From positions 10,110,560 to 10,174,559 of the forward strand of contig CM057225.1 in the NCBI GenBank assembly GCA_029891385.1: a stretch of DNA of 64,000 nt, in the 5' to 3' direction. This document shows, piece after piece, positions 48,426 to 61,200 of the stretch; the stretch's first letter is position 1, and every line of letters starts with the position of its first letter. The notes below the pieces were generated by a model. It was not told the DNA's origin. It worked only from the letters and a program-made list of their open reading frames with translations, and made no database searches. This DNA is from Erythroxylum novogranatense. Lineage: Eukaryota; Streptophyta; Magnoliopsida; Malpighiales; Erythroxylaceae. The position numbers were made by a program, and so were the translations under genes.

Positions 48426-49660
48426 TCAGAGATAGGTTGGTGGAACCAACCCAATTTCGTCAACCTGTTCGATCGATGAATGTTCATAATAAGGCTTAAG
48501 GCGATGTCCGTTAACCTTGAAAATTTTAGAAGTATCAACGCTCTGTATTTCTACCGCACCATGAGAAAACACGTTAGTAACAATGAATGGGCCAAGCCAA
48601 CGAGATCGTAATTTTCCAGGAAATAACTTAAGCTTTGAATGATAAAGAAGAACTTTTTGTCCGGTGGAAAAATGTTTCCTAGAAATCATCTTATCATGAA
48701 AAGCTTTAGTTTTATCCTTGTAAATTTTTGAATTTTCATATGCCTCATTACGAATCTCCTCCAATTCTTGCAATTGTAATTTCCGACTAGTGCTTACCTC
48801 TAATTGATCCATGTTTAAGCGCTTGGCGCCCGATAAGCTCTATGTTCAATTTCCACGGGTAAATGACAAGGCTTACGAAAACTAACTTTGTAAGGCGACA
48901 TACTATAGGAGTTTTGTATGCGGTCGATAAGCCCATAAAGCGTCATCAAACGAAGACTCAATCTTTGCGGTTTGGGTTAACCACTTTTCCAAGATGGACT
49001 TGATTTCCTGTTGGATACTTGACTTGCCCTTGGTTTGCGGATGATAGGCGGTAGAGATTCGGTGCGTAATACCATATCGTTTCATGAGCGCTTCAAAATC
49101 TTGTTGCAAAATCGTTCCTCGATCGCTAATGATGGCTCGAGGCATTCCAAACTGACAAAATATTTGATTTAACAAAATCAATGACCGTTTAGCATCATCG
49201 ATATAGTAGCCTTAGCTTGACCCACTTAGAAACATAATCCATCGCCAAGAGAATGTAATTCTTACCAAAGAAAGAAGAAGGAGCGGACCCATAAAATCTA
49301 TGCCCCAAACATCAAAAATTTCACATACCGTAATGTTCGTCAATGGCATCGATTCTTGGATCCCAAGTTACTGTTCTCGACAACGATCACAAGACTTGCA
49401 AAACATGTAAGAGTCATAAAATAACTTAGGCCAAAACAATCCACATTCTAAAATTTTCCGCATGATTCGTTTAGGCGAAATGTCCCCACACGGATGAATG
49501 ACAAAATTGTAAAATAGATGAAACTTCATCATCTGTGACGCATCTCTAACAATCGATCAAGACAAAATTTCCACGGTAAGGCTCATCCCAAACATAATAT
49601 TTAGCCTCACGCTTAATTTTATCTTTTTGACTCTAGTCAAATCATTAGGTAACGACTTGG
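48426..49660 (-). pseudogene. Athila-like integrase
   Basis: On the minus strand, QIFCQFGMPRAIISDRGT (48903-49181) contains the second catalytic Asp. After TAYHPQTKGK the usual NGQAEVSN block reads SSIQQE, so the catalytic Glu appears lost or shifted. The C-terminal DNA-binding part (48426-48812) includes [28 protein letters not shown] and GPFIVTNV. The upstream zinc-binding region and first catalytic Asp (49200-49660) are visible only in scattered frames. The enzyme would integrate the cDNA; this copy should be inactive as written, although consensus errors could explain some of the breaks. Confidence 0.82.
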
Positions 49661-49670
49661 TAACTAAAAA

Positions 49671-51130
49671 TTAACGATGTCTGCGATACCAAGGTGTTAC
49701 TGTTGAATCGCTGAAAAGGCTCTCATCAGGAAATTTGTCGTGAAGGACATCGGATGTAGCTTTGGGTGTGATTGACAAGTGATCGACCACCAAATTCTCC
49801 GCTCCTTTCTTATCGCGAATTTCCACATCAAATTCTTGAATCAATAAGATCCAGCGAATCAATCTGGGCTTAGCTTCTTTCTTGTTCACTAAGTACCTTA
49901 GCGCGGCATGATCGGAATAAATAATCACCTTGGTTCCCAGCAAATAAGACCGAAACTTCTCCAAGCCAAAGACGACTGCTAGAAACTCCTTCTCCGTTGT
50001 GGAATAATTTTTCTGCGCATCATTAAGTGTCATAGAAGCATAATAAATGACATGCGGTACCTTATCCACTTTCTGTCCCAACACCACGCCTACTGCATAA
50101 TCTGACGCGTCGCACATCAACTCGAAAGGAATGTCCCAACGTGGTGGCTGAATAATTGGTGCGGTAGTGAGACGCTCCTTTAGCTCGTTGAACGCATTTC
50201 GGCATTGTTCATCAAAATTGAATTGCACATCTTTTGGAGTAATTGGCACGTGGGTCTGCGTAATCTTGGAGAAGTCCTTGATAAATCGCCGATAAAATCT
50301 GCATGACCAAGAAAGAGCGAACTTCCGCACATTCGCGGGGTAAGATAAAGATTGAATAACATCTATCTTGGCCTTATCGACTTCAATTCCTTTTGACGAA
50401 AACAGTGTGACCCAAAATAATGCCTTCATTAACCATAAAGTGACACTTCGTAATTTAAAACCAAATTAGTTTCAATGCAACGTTTAGCACTTTTTCAAGG
50501 TTAATGATGCATGCTTCAAAAGACTCTCCATAAGCAGTGAAATCGTCCATAAAATTTCCATGCAATTTTCCACTAAATTGGAGAAAATACTTACCATACA
50601 CCGTTGGAATGTCATTTGATGCGTTGCACAATCAAATGGCATTAAATCGGTGGCGAAGGTACCGAATGGGCATGTGAAAGTCGTCTTTTCCTGGTCTCGT
50701 GGTGCCACCAAAATCGATGATATCACGAATACCCATCTAAACAACAATAATGAGATTTTCCGCTAATCTTTCAAGCATCGATCAATAAAAGGAAGCGGAA
50801 AGTGATCTTTTCTAATGGCTGAATTAAGCCTCCTATAATCTATGCATACCGCCAACCATTTTGAACACGAGTGGAATTAACTCACCGTTCTTTGTTTTCC
50901 ATTACCAGTAACACAGTTTTCTTGATGCGACTTGTACGGACTTACCCACTTCATCGTCCGAAATCGGATAAATGATGCCCTGCAAGAAGTTTCAAAATCT
51001 CTTTCTTTACCACGTCCATCATTGGCGGGTTGTCGACGTGGTTGCCGCACCTCTTTCGCCTCATCCTCCATCAAAATTCGATGCATGCATATAGTGGGGT
51101 GATTCCTTTCAAATCGGCGATTGTCCACCC
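49671..51130 (-). pseudogene. Athila-like reverse transcriptase and RNase H
   Basis: The RT region is in several frames: CMHRILMEDEAK (about 51065), KWVSPYK, DQEKTTFTCPFGTF and TFQRCMVSIFS (50484-50747), and the catalytic MDD at 50542-50550 in a different frame from its surroundings. The RNase H part (49671-50429) is open: [52 protein letters not shown] and [19 protein letters not shown] show the acidic residues expected. RT and RNase H together copy the genomic RNA. At least three frameshifts separate the RT blocks. Confidence 0.87.
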
Positions 51131-52602
51131 AAAAGCTTCTTTATCGCCTTCAAAACATTGATCATTGATTTTCCGCAAATCGAAAGTTGGTTAGAAATAA
51201 TCAAAGGCAATGTATCTTTCTCACCTAAAAAGATATATTTAAGGTGATTGGGCAAGCTTTTCAATTCCAAAGTTGGTGGTTTGATCAATGATGACAGCAA
51301 CTTGTCTTCCTCTCTTGAAGCTTGTATGGACGTAAGTTGCTGGAGAAATGGGGTGGCTGTTTCCACTGCACATGTGAACATGTCCTCTTGATTGTTAAGC
51401 ACCATCAAATCAGCATCTTCCTCCCACTGTAGCGTTTTTACCTTGGCTTCCCTAGTCAGCGTAAATTCCTCCTTATTTTGCCAATATGGAGCGTCACTTT
51501 CGTTTTTCTTCAAGGCTTCCACTGACGCATAATTCCCATTCCCTTGTGACGTGTCTGCTACTAGTTCAGTAGGTAATGTGAATTTCTCCTTATTTTGCCA
51601 ACGTTTTGCGCCAGTTACGTTCCCTCTGGAGTCTTCAAACAACGCAAGCTCCTCATCCCTTGGTGAACAATCATAATCACTGGTGACTTCCAATTTTTGC
51701 TGATTCTTCACACCCATGAAAAACTGACGCATCCTCCACTAATTCATCTTCATCTGTGATGTCCGAAGTCCAATGTTCCTGCATCCATGTGTCAACAAAA
51801 TCTACATAGACAACAGATTGCTCATCATCTGGAATTTTCATGGTATTATAGATATTGAATTTAATTAAGTCACCATCAAATTCCATAGTTAACGACCCGT
51901 CGTGAACATCGATTTTTGTTCTAGTTGTTTTCAAAAACGGTCTTCCGAATAAAATCGGAGTGGAAGATGATGAGTCATCTGTGCCCATCTGCAAAATATA
52001 AAAGTCAGCCGGAAAAAGCATGTTTCCCACTGAACCAATATATCCTCTAGCACACCTTTCGGGTAAGCATTTGATCGATCTGCTAATTGAATCACCACGT
52101 TAGTTTCTTTAAGAGGTCCAACATTCAAAGATTTATAAACATCATATGGCATGACATTAATGGACGCACCTAAATCTAACATAGCCCTTTCAATTCGCAG
52201 ATTGCCAATTTGACACGGAATAGTAAACATACCTGGATCTTGGCATTTCGGTGGGAGCTTTTTCTTTTGCAAAATGGCTGAAACGTTTTCGCCTAACTGA
52301 ACTTTCTCATTGGATTTTAATTTCCTCTTGGACGTACAAAGCTCCTTAAGAAATTTAGCATAACGCGGAATCTGTTTAATTGCATCAAGAAGAGGAATAT
52401 TTACCTGAACCTTTCGGAAAGTGTCCAAAATTTCCTTTTCTTGTTCTTCCTTCTTCGCCTTTGCTAATCTACTCGGAAAAGGAGGTGGAAGCACCTTGTT
52501 AATCACGACTTTTTGCTTCTCTTCCGGTGAGTGCGTGATCTCTTCCTCTATTTCTCGTTTTGAAGCTTTGAATTGATTCGGCAATTCTTTACCACTTCGC
52601 AT
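51131..52602 (-). pseudogene. Athila-like aspartic protease and linker to RT
   Basis: The segment 51931-52602 carries a Lys/Glu-rich stretch and the retropepsin motif AMLDLGASINVMP (catalytic Asp near 52176). A frameshift near 52020 moves into a second open stretch (51677-52030) with STPILFGRPFLKTTRTKID, the C-terminal half of the protease. The linker 51109-51732 ends with LELKSLPNHLKYIFLGEKDT, the conserved entry to RT in Athila/Tat elements. The protease would cut Gag-Pol. Domain order and motifs are certain; the frame is not. Confidence 0.87.
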
Positions 52603-53770
52603 AGCGTGATTGCCTTTGCACTTTGTCTAGGATTCACCTCCGGTTGTCTTGGAAAATTTCCAGAATTCGCGATTCCGATCGGTTTACCGCTGCTGCAATT
52701 TGACTCAATTGATTGTCAAAATTTCTTTGTTGATTTTCCAAGTTTGAATGCTCGCTTAGTAGACATTGAAACGCCAAAGTATTCGTGGTTAAAGTTTGTA
52801 ATGCCTTCTAAAGAAGACTTACTTTGGAAGTTGACGGTATATTTGGGTTTTGGCGTTGCATGAATGGTGGTCTATATGGCTGGAAATTCGTGGAAACTTG
52901 TTGTCCTTGAGGATTCCCATATCGGAAGTTCGGATGATCGCGCCATCCGGATTATAAGTGTTGGAGAATGGGTCGTACTTCCTTTGATTTGGTCCATTGA
53001 ATCCTCCCACGGCATTCATTGCTCAAAGATTGTCTTCTGCAAAATTGGACATGAATCGAGAGGATGTCCAACCATTGAACAAATTCCACATACCTTAGCT
53101 TCTTCTTTTCTTGAGACCGCTAACCGTCGCACTAAAGAAGTGAGGTCATCAATCGCTTTTCACCAAGTCGTAATAACTTCATTCACGCCTTTGACCCATG
53201 ACTGCATTTGATTCCAAAGCTGTTGTGTATTGGAGGCCATGTTCGCTATCAATTCTCTCATGGTTCTTTGGCGTTTTGTCAACTAAGGCACCCATTTGGC
53301 GGCGTCAATCATGCTCTGTCAGAAAGTAAAAGTCCTTCATAAAAATCTGAATTAACAATTGTTCGATTATTTGATGATGCGGACAACTTCAAGATAATTT
53401 TTAAATCTTTCCCAATATTCGTAAAGTGTTTCTCACAGTATGTTGACGAATTCCACAAATCTCTTCCGAATATTGGCAGCTCTCGATCTTGGAAAATATT
53501 TCTCGAAGAAAGTCTCTTCATCTCGGCCCATGTCTGCACGTTTTCTCCAGCTGAATAATAAAGCCAATCCTGCGCGTCATCTTTAAGGGAAAACGGAAAA
53601 GCTCTCAACTTGATCTGTTCTTCCGTCACATTGGTCGGCTTCATTCCCATGCAAACTACATCAAATTCCTTTAAGTGCTTGTATGGATCTTCCCCCGGTA
53701 AACCCCTGAAAATAGGCAATAAATGAATCAGTCCAGATTTTAATTCAAAAGTATTATTATCACCTAAATT
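52603..53770 (-). pseudogene. Athila-like gag with CCHC zinc knuckle
   Basis: The N-terminal part (53309-53770) includes LKSGLIHLLPIFRGLPGEDP, FDVVCMGMKPTNVTEEQIKL and FPFSLKDDAQDWLYY, the retrotransposon gag domain. A zinc knuckle CGICSMVGHPLDSC lies at 53049-53090, with perfect CX2CX4HX4C spacing. It is followed by NAVGGFNGPNQRKYDPFSNT, a phrase typical of Athila/Tat gag. Gag forms the particle and binds RNA. The frame changes between the gag domain and the knuckle and again after it. Confidence 0.87.
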
Positions 53771-53973
53771 CGGAAAATTGATGCAGTGGGGTTGTTCATG
53801 GCGTCGATCGGTGCGGCTAATTCCTGAAGAGTGAGATTGGCGACTATCCGTCCATCTTTTCGTCTCCTTCTGCTTTGTTTGGTCTGTTGTAGTCTTTTTT
53901 TGTCTTTTCTATCTCGGGATTATCTGCAATTTTTCGATTGGTTTGAACGCGTAACGTACATAAACCGTCAAGA

Positions 53974-53991
53974 TTCCTAACAACGGCGCCA
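53974..53991 (-). other. Athila-like primer binding site (tRNA-Asp type)
   Basis: On the minus strand, TGGCGCCGTTGTTAGGAA follows the 5' LTR by 5 bp. It matches the usual plant tRNA-Asp site except for two C-to-T changes and one G-to-A change, as expected from decay of methylated cytosines. Confidence 0.8.
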
Positions 53992-53996
53992 AAATT

Positions 53997-55478
53997 TGGT
54001 GATCTTTGTCGCTGCAACCAAATATAAAAGAAATCACTTCCGTTAAAACAAGTTAATGTAGTAGCGGCAAGCGGATATCGTTCCCACGAGGAATTTTACG
54101 ATTATGAAAATCACGAATTCAACGACACAAATAATAAAAAAGGGGGGTTTCGTTACTTACTGAAAGAAGAATAAAAATCAGAAAGGAAAAATTGCAATTT
54201 GAAGTAATAATCAAGACTGAAAAATCGATAGGAAAAATACCTTGGTTTCGGTCACCGATGTTACCATGCTATTATGGATCCTCGACAAAAAGTATGATTA
54301 TTAACGAACATTCATTGAGAGAATCTTCTATCAATTATATTGACTAGAAACATGTATCCTAGCAACCTTATTAAGCAACAATCTAGATACGATCATAGAT
54401 TAATTGCATAATAGCATTAAGATCCCAATGAAAAGTGATAACATGTACTACATGAAGTCAATCAGGTGGATAATTTCTTAGAACTTTCCGACTCTAACGT
54501 AGAGAGGTTAATCCTAATTGCTACTTGTGATTACCAAAATTGAGCGCCGATTTTGTTAACCTAGCAATCAAATCCATTAATCTCTAGTTGCACCTAGAAA
54601 CTAACGAATCCACTTAAAAATATTAATCTGAAATTACCCGATGAGCGTTAATAAAATTGAAGAAGTTTCAAAACATCTCACCACAATAGCATGGAACTTG
54701 GATCCTCAACCAAGACAAGAAAATTAGTTCCTCATATTTGAATGGAAAACACAAGAAATAAATAAAGAGACAATCTCCATAACTAGTTTTAGTAAAGTAA
54801 CGTTAATGACAAGATAAATTCTCCAGAAAATTGAAGACAAGGAAGCAGAAAATTAAATCAGCTAAAGGCCTCTAAACTTATACGAAGACTACTTGAAAAT
54901 GCTGGAGGATTAAACTATGAAAACCGAAAATAATCTGCGGTATGTGATGACTAGGAATGTGAGTATCGTTGCTAATTTTCTCAAAAGCTGGAAAAACTCA
55001 AGAAGCTGTTGTCTGCGTAAAACTCCAGCCGCCTCCTCCTATTGCCTTTTCTCATGTCTCAAAACCTAGCCCTCCTTCACATCCACGCCACCTCCTTTTT
55101 TACAATCCCCAATTTTCATCTCCTTTTCTTTTGTTTTATTAGATTCTATCCCCTTAGGTCATCTTCAATTGTGAGCGGAACTTCTTAAAAGGGATCCACA
55201 GAATCTTGGCGATTGTGTTCTAATTGGAGATAAATTCTGGAAGTCTGCAGATTTGGGATTCTGTCCTTGGGCGTGCCCACGCCTAATCTCTGAATTTCGC
55301 CCAGATTGAGGATTTTCGACTTCTCGCCATATTTTCCCTCTTTTTGATCCTTTTTCGTCTTTTTGGTGTTGAAGACCATCTGTGAACATTTATACAACAA
55401 TTCCATCAACTTTTATAAACCAATTTCACAAATCAACCAAATTAAGTCCAAAACATATGCATTTAAAATGACTTATCA
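53997..55478 (-). repeat. Athila-like 5' LTR (1,482 bp)
   Basis: Partner of 43344-44816, starting TGGTGATCTTTG on the plus strand and ending GACTTATCA. High similarity indicates a recent insertion. It is followed by CACCT and then by the remaining 217 bp of solo B (55484-55700). Confidence 0.92.
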
Positions 55479-55705
55479 CACCTAAATTCGTAGGACCCTC
55501 AATTCAGATAAGTCTTTTAATACTAACAATATATCACAAAATAATAATTTCCCAACAAATCGAATTTCACTAAATCCCTTCATTTAATAATCATAACCTA
55601 CCCAATAAAATCCTCAATTTATTCCAACCAAAATAAACAAATCATCAGACTAAAACCTCAAAATAATTTAAACCTGCTTGTTACGAATCGGGGCCCAACA
55701 GTCTC

Positions 55706-57245
55706 ATCTCTCAACTCAAAATCTGAACTCTGACCAGCTCTAACTCTATCCATCAATCTCACTAACACTGGATCCTGACACTGAACTCTTTTGATCCGAT
55801 CCTGTGACATCGACCTCAATCTCAGAGTAGCTATTAAGGCTCCATCCTGAGCCAAATCTATCTGCACATTAAGTGCCCTCAACTGAATCAAACTGGGCAA
55901 TCTCTCACTCTGAATCTGAGCTGCACTAACATGAGATTTCCTACTCAACGCATCTGCCACCACATTGGCCTTCCCTGGATAATACTCAATCGTGCAGTCA
56001 TAATCCTTTAAAAGCTCAATCCACCTCCTCTGTCTCAGGTTCAGCTTTCTCTGACTCAACAGATATCTCAAACTCTTATGATCCGTGAAGATCTGGAACG
56101 TCTCACCATACAGATAATGTCTCCAGATCTTCAAAGCAAACACTTCTGCAGCCCAACTCTAAGTCATACCATTGGATAATTCCTCTCATGAGACCTCAAC
56201 TGTCTCGAGGCATACGCTATCACTCTCCCATGCTGCATCAACACACAACTCAAACCCTGCTGCGAAGCATCACTGAATACCTCAAATCCTTCGGACCCTG
56301 ACGGCAAAGCCAACACTGGTGTCGTGGTCAATCGATGCCTAAGCTCCTCAAAGCTCCTCTGACACTCATCTGTCCATATGAAAACCACATTCTTCCTCAG
56401 AAGTTTCATCAAAGGGGCCGAAATCACCGAAAACCCCTCGACAAACCTCCGGTAATACCCTGCTAGTCCGAGGAAACTACGCAACTCTGATACGTTCCTC
56501 GGAACCTCCCAACTCTACACTGCCTCAATCTTGTGAGGATCTACCCGGATACCCTCACCCAGACACAATATGCCCTAGAACACTACCTCATCCACCAAAA
56601 TTCACATTTCAGAATTTGGCAAACAGATGCCTCTCTCTCATGATCTGCAACACGATCCTCAGATGCTCCACATGATCCTGCCTACTCCTCGAATACACTA
56701 GGATATCATCAATGAACACAATCACAAACTGATCAAGGTAGGGCTGAAATACCTTATTCATCAAAGCCATGAAGGCTGTCGGGGCATTGGTCAACCCAAA
56801 CGGCATCACTAGGAACTCGAAATGCCCATACCTACTCCTGAACGCACTCTTAGGCACATCGGCCTCTGCGATCCTCGGTGATAATACCACGACCTCAAGT
56901 CCACTTGGTAAACACTCGAGCTCAAGAATGATCAAATAGATCATCGATCCTAGGCAGTGGGTACTTATTCTTGACAGTAACCCGATTAAGCTGCCTATAA
57001 TCGATACACAGTCTCAAAGTCCCATCTTTCTTCTTCACGAACAACACTGGAGCTCCCCACGGTGAAACACTGGGTCTAATAAACCCCTTATCCAATAACT
57101 CCTGCAACTGAGCCTTAAGCTCTCTCAGTTCCACCGGTGCCATCCTATATGGAGGTATAGATATAGGGGCTGCACCTGGAACGAGGTCTATCACAAACTC
57201 TATCTCCCGATCCGGCGGTAAACCCGGTAACTCATCGGGGAACAC
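55706..57245 (-). pseudogene. Tekay-like pol: reverse transcriptase and RNase H
   Basis: Minus strand: [60 protein letters not shown] and [20 protein letters not shown] (56922-57245) are the RT fingers and palm. [20 protein letters not shown] and the catalytic FIDD at 56705-56716 are in the next open stretch (56609-56944). The connection ([19 protein letters not shown]) and RNase H ([48 protein letters not shown]) fill 55658-56484. Frameshifts are present near 56940, 56580 and 56150. The protein would run on into integrase but is cut by solo B at 55700. Confidence 0.92.
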
Positions 57246-58130
57246 ATCCGAAACTCCCTGATCACGGGAACATCTTCAAACCTCTGCTCAACTCTGGAAT
57301 CAATCACGTGAGCCAAATAGGCCTCACAACCCCCTCGCATCAACCTCGTGGCACTTTCGAAACGAATCATCCTAGCCGGCATCGTCAGCTAATACCTCAA
57401 AAGCAGCTTCGGTGACCGGGAGATTCTAACACAACCTCCTTGGTAAAACAATCCATCACAGCTCTCACGGAAGTAAGCCGGTCCATCCCACAGGATCACA
57501 TCAATCTCTCGGGGACAACACTATAAGGTGCGCTCTCAACTCGCCGATCAATCACTATCCGACACCCTTGCAGACCTCTCCTAACATCGTCGTACTACCT
57601 AGAGGTGTACTCACCTCTAGCCCATCTCGCAATCTCTCTATCACAATGCGTCTACATGCCACATGCGGTGCAATAAATGAATGAGTGGATCCAGGATCCA
57701 TCAATGCATAAACCTCAAAAACATAAATCGAGAGCATACCCGCAACAACATCTGGAGACTCCTGAGCCTCCTGCCGAGTCATAGCATAAACTTTGGCCTG
57801 GGACCGCTGCCCGCTGCCCGCTGCTCTGTCCCTCAGATCTCACCACTGATCCCTCTGCTCGGCCTCGGCCTCTACCTCGGCCTCTCCAACCAGAGCTACC
57901 TCCGCGGCTCTGCTGCACTGAAGTAACACTGCCTGCTCTACCGGTCGTAGCAGACTGGGCCTCCACAAGGTCGGTGCTACCATAGAAGTCAACCGCTCCC
58001 TGCTTACGCAGCAAATCATATCTCCTCTCCCGAATAACGGGAACTCTAGGAGGCATCTCATCAGAACAAGGCATAGGGGACTCTCTACTAGCTCCCACGG
58101 ATCCTAGGTCAGCTGGTTGGTCCACTTGAT
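57246..58130 (-). pseudogene. Tekay-like gag remnant and aspartic protease
   Basis: From the ATG at 58125 the frame encodes VDFYGSTDLVEAQ, the start of a Tekay gag, but then jumps to a Gly/Arg-rich stretch (GRGRGRGRAEG) with most of the gag domain and the zinc knuckle missing. The protease follows in 57555-57782: YALMDPGSTHSFIAPHVA contains the catalytic DPGST motif. A short segment, RFESATRLMRGGCEAYLAHV (57200-57382), links to RT. The gag deletion makes the copy non-autonomous even apart from the nested insertion. Confidence 0.85.
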
Positions 58131-58238
58131 CCCCAAGAACGGATGACCTACAATAAAATCACAATTCCAGTCAATTACTGCTTTTCTCACTGAAATTCAG
58201 GCCTAAAATATACTATGCCCAAAAGATGTCAAACCATA

Positions 58239-58249
58239 CTCTGATACCA
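58239..58249 (-). other. Tekay-like primer binding site (tRNA-iMet type)
   Basis: On the minus strand, TGGTATCAGAG follows the 5' LTR end after 4 bp. It matches the complement of plant initiator tRNA-Met and is the same site as in the array internal segments. Confidence 0.88.
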
Positions 58250-58253
58250 CCAA

Positions 58254-61200
58254 TGTAGCGCCCCCTTGCCGTAGGGTACGCACGGGACACCCGTGGGTCG
58301 TTCCGACGCATATACCATAATAAGGAAGTGCTACTAAACGAAACAATCACTAGATACTCGCATGGCATCAATAAAATTAAATCGCAACATGCAATTCACT
58401 AATATTTAAAACCACAATATTTCTTTCATTTCACAATATCAATCCAAAATATAGACCAGTCTATCAGTCCCCTACAATCATACCACAATCCCAAAAAGGG
58501 AAACTGATAAAAACATCTATACTAGGTCATCCCAAAAATATAGTCCCAAAAGAAGTCACCCCAGCTGACCGACCTGCGATCCATCACTGCACTTGATCAC
58601 GAACGCACACGCTGTAAAGCGTCGACACGGAGCTAGAGTCCCTCGACGCCGTCTCGAAAAATATATTGCAATGTTGGGTGAGTTTGCGAACTCAATGAGA
58701 AACCATCATCGATGGTTCACCCAACTCATGCATATACATCTAATATATATCTCATAGATATATTTTAACACAATTTATAACACTATAAACACTTTACACA
58801 ATTTACACAGTTACACTATCACATATCAATTCACACTATGCACACATCACACGTATTCACAATTTCTCTACACTGACAAATGCATAATGTATGCAATTTC
58901 TCATTTTATGATGTTGTGACTGAGAGGCAATATTCACATTTTGGCAAGTAGGAGAGCCCTTAGGGTATGCACTCCGCCCACTCACTTTAGGAATAGGAGA
59001 GCCCTCCGGTATGCACTATTTCCTTTTGGCTTTAGGCCCATTCAACGATATCGAGCTTAAAGCTCGATCACTAAGCTCCGACCACTGTTGATTAATTACC
59101 ACTTATGTTCATGCTTAGCATGCACTAACACTGCACAGTCTCTAACACATTTATCTCACTTCACTCGCTAATCACAATCAAAACACTTACTCACAATTTT
59201 ATATGTTGATTCTCATTCACAGGTATTCACATTTATAAATCACACTTGGTGCAATCACTAACACTTATCACATTTATATCACTCACTTTGACACTTAATT
59301 CACACACATTCACAGCACATTTAATCACATAAAAACTGAGGAACCAACTAGGTTACTCACCTGTAACTTCCGAGCTATTGCTGGAAGTCCCAAAGAATGT
59401 CCGTGGTCTGTCGATCCAACGGCGCCTCTATAACAATTCAAATGAATTATCATCACCACTTGCTCAATTAATTCAATTCACTGATGCACATGTATTAATT
59501 CAAACTATATGATGCATGATTATGATTTCCCAACACTAAGACCCAAATTGCTATCTCTCGCTTCACAATCACAATTCACTATTCACTAGGTCAATAGCAT
59601 TCCCTTAAATTCAAATTCACTCACTCAAACTCTAATCATACTCCGCTAGTTACAACATAACTCTTTGGTCACATTAGAAACTATAATGGACTCTATTTCG
59701 ATAATTGCAATCCCGTAAATTAAAATTCAAACTCTCAGTCTTTATCACAATTATAGACCTCTTTCTCTAGTTCATAACGAATCAAGTATCACCTTAATAG
59801 GAATACCACAGACCAAGATATCATCAAGATACTGAAACATGTTCAGTAAAACATCTAGTTCATGTTCCCTCCACCAATACCCTTACTTTGATTCAATCAA
59901 TCATTTCCAATTTAATACTAAAAACCATAAATTGTTTGTGGAGAGATAAGGAAATGTGTTAGGAATCCAATGCTTCAAGAATCAGGTCATTTGGAGCTCT
60001 ATAGCTCAAGTTATCCTCAAAACACTAATCTATGCACAGACTGTTTTCCTTCCGTCTGATTTTTGCTTCAGCTGGTTTGCTTCAGTTGATTTTCGCTTCA
60101 GCTGATTTTCGCTTCAGCTGATTTTCCTTCAGCTGATTTTTGCTTCAGCTGATTTTCGCTTCAGCTGATTTTCCTTGGTGATTTTCGCTTCGGTGATTTT
60201 TCCGTCCGTAACATATCCACTTATATAGATCATATATTTTGACTCGATATTCAAATTGGAGAAACTTGGCATCTATCTCATAGAAAAGAGATCTACAACT
60301 TTCAAGAAGGAAATTTTGTCCAAATCTATCGATATCAAGTCCATATTATGCGCTTTTGCTTTAGTGATTTTCCTTGGTGATTTTCGCTTCACTGATTTTT
60401 CCGTCGAACATGTCCACTTATATAGATCATATCTTTTGACTCCGATATTCAAATTGGACAAACTTGGCATCTATCTCATAGAGAAAAGAGATCTACAACT
60501 TTCAAGAAGGAAATTTTGTCCAAATCTATCGATATCAAGTCCATATCGTCTGCTTTTGCTTGGTGATTTTCCTTGGTGATTTTCGCTTCAAATTGATTTT
60601 CCTTGGTGATTTTTACATCGAACATGTCCACTTATATAGATCATATCACCGAACAACAAAAGTTTTCTCAACAACTCATTTAACACTATAACATAATTTA
60701 TTTCTCTCCAACTACCCAGTATTTATGAACAAACATATGAAATACATTTTCCTTGAAGATGTAAATCTCTCAACTTTATTTCACAAATCCCTAACAAAGA
60801 AGGGATTTCTCTAACACTTACCGATGAGAACTCAAACAAATCTTCAAGCCCTAAACTCCACACGAAAAGATCAGCTTCGGTTTCTCCTTAGAGTCGAAAA
60901 CACCAATGGCGAGAAAGGTTGGTGAAAGAAAGGAAGAACACCAAAGTCCCTTAGAAGATATTTTGGGTGGGAAAGCTCTATGTCTCGGAGAGAGAGAAGT
61001 TTTAGAAAGAAAGGAATAAAAAAGGCTTGGACAAGACTTAACCCATCAGCCCTCAAGGAATAGTGACCACCTACTCCTAGCTAGAGTACAAAGTCCAAGT
61101 ACACATGTCACTTTCTTAATGAATAAACTCTAACTTAGTTACTTTTGAACTAACTCCATTTAGTTCTCCCCTTTCCAATATAACCAAACTATCTCCAAAA

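Larger units (their letters stand above)
43344..55478 (-). mobile_element. Athila-like Gypsy retrotransposon (12.1 kb)
   Basis: Bounded by TGGTGATG... at 43344 and ...GACTTATCA at 55478, with the duplication CACCT at 43339-43343 and 55479-55483. Minus-strand order: 5' LTR 53997-55478, tRNA-Asp-type primer binding site 53974-53991, gag with zinc knuckle, protease, RT/RNase H, integrase, a pyrimidine-rich spacer, an env-position ORF (46468-47505), polypurine tract 44817-44833, 3' LTR 43344-44816. This order, with an ATHILA ORF1-type protein after integrase, is that of the Athila lineage. It is structurally complete, but gag-pol is broken into many frames; some breaks may be consensus errors because the two LTRs also differ at CHG-type sites. 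Confidence 0.93.
39442..55700 (-). mobile_element. Solo LTR B, split by the Athila-like element
   Basis: The ends are TGTTAGAACCC at 39442 and GGGGCCCAACA at 55700, flanked by GTCTC at 39437-39441 and 55701-55705. Removing the nested Athila element and its duplication leaves about 4.1 kb with no second LTR, primer binding site or genes, so this is a solo LTR. On the minus strand it begins TGTTGGGCCCCGATTCG, close to the array LTR start TGTTGGACCCCGATC. It also shares with the array LTR the ATAGCCTTCTCCCGG core and a purine-rich leader, so the two are related families. It sits exactly inside the Tekay-like pol frame. Confidence 0.9.

Noticed and set aside
48903..49181. Loss of the integrase catalytic Glu as a deliberate domestication change
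   Set aside because: The block is in a region of frameshifts and suspected consensus errors, so decay or miscalling is the simpler explanation.
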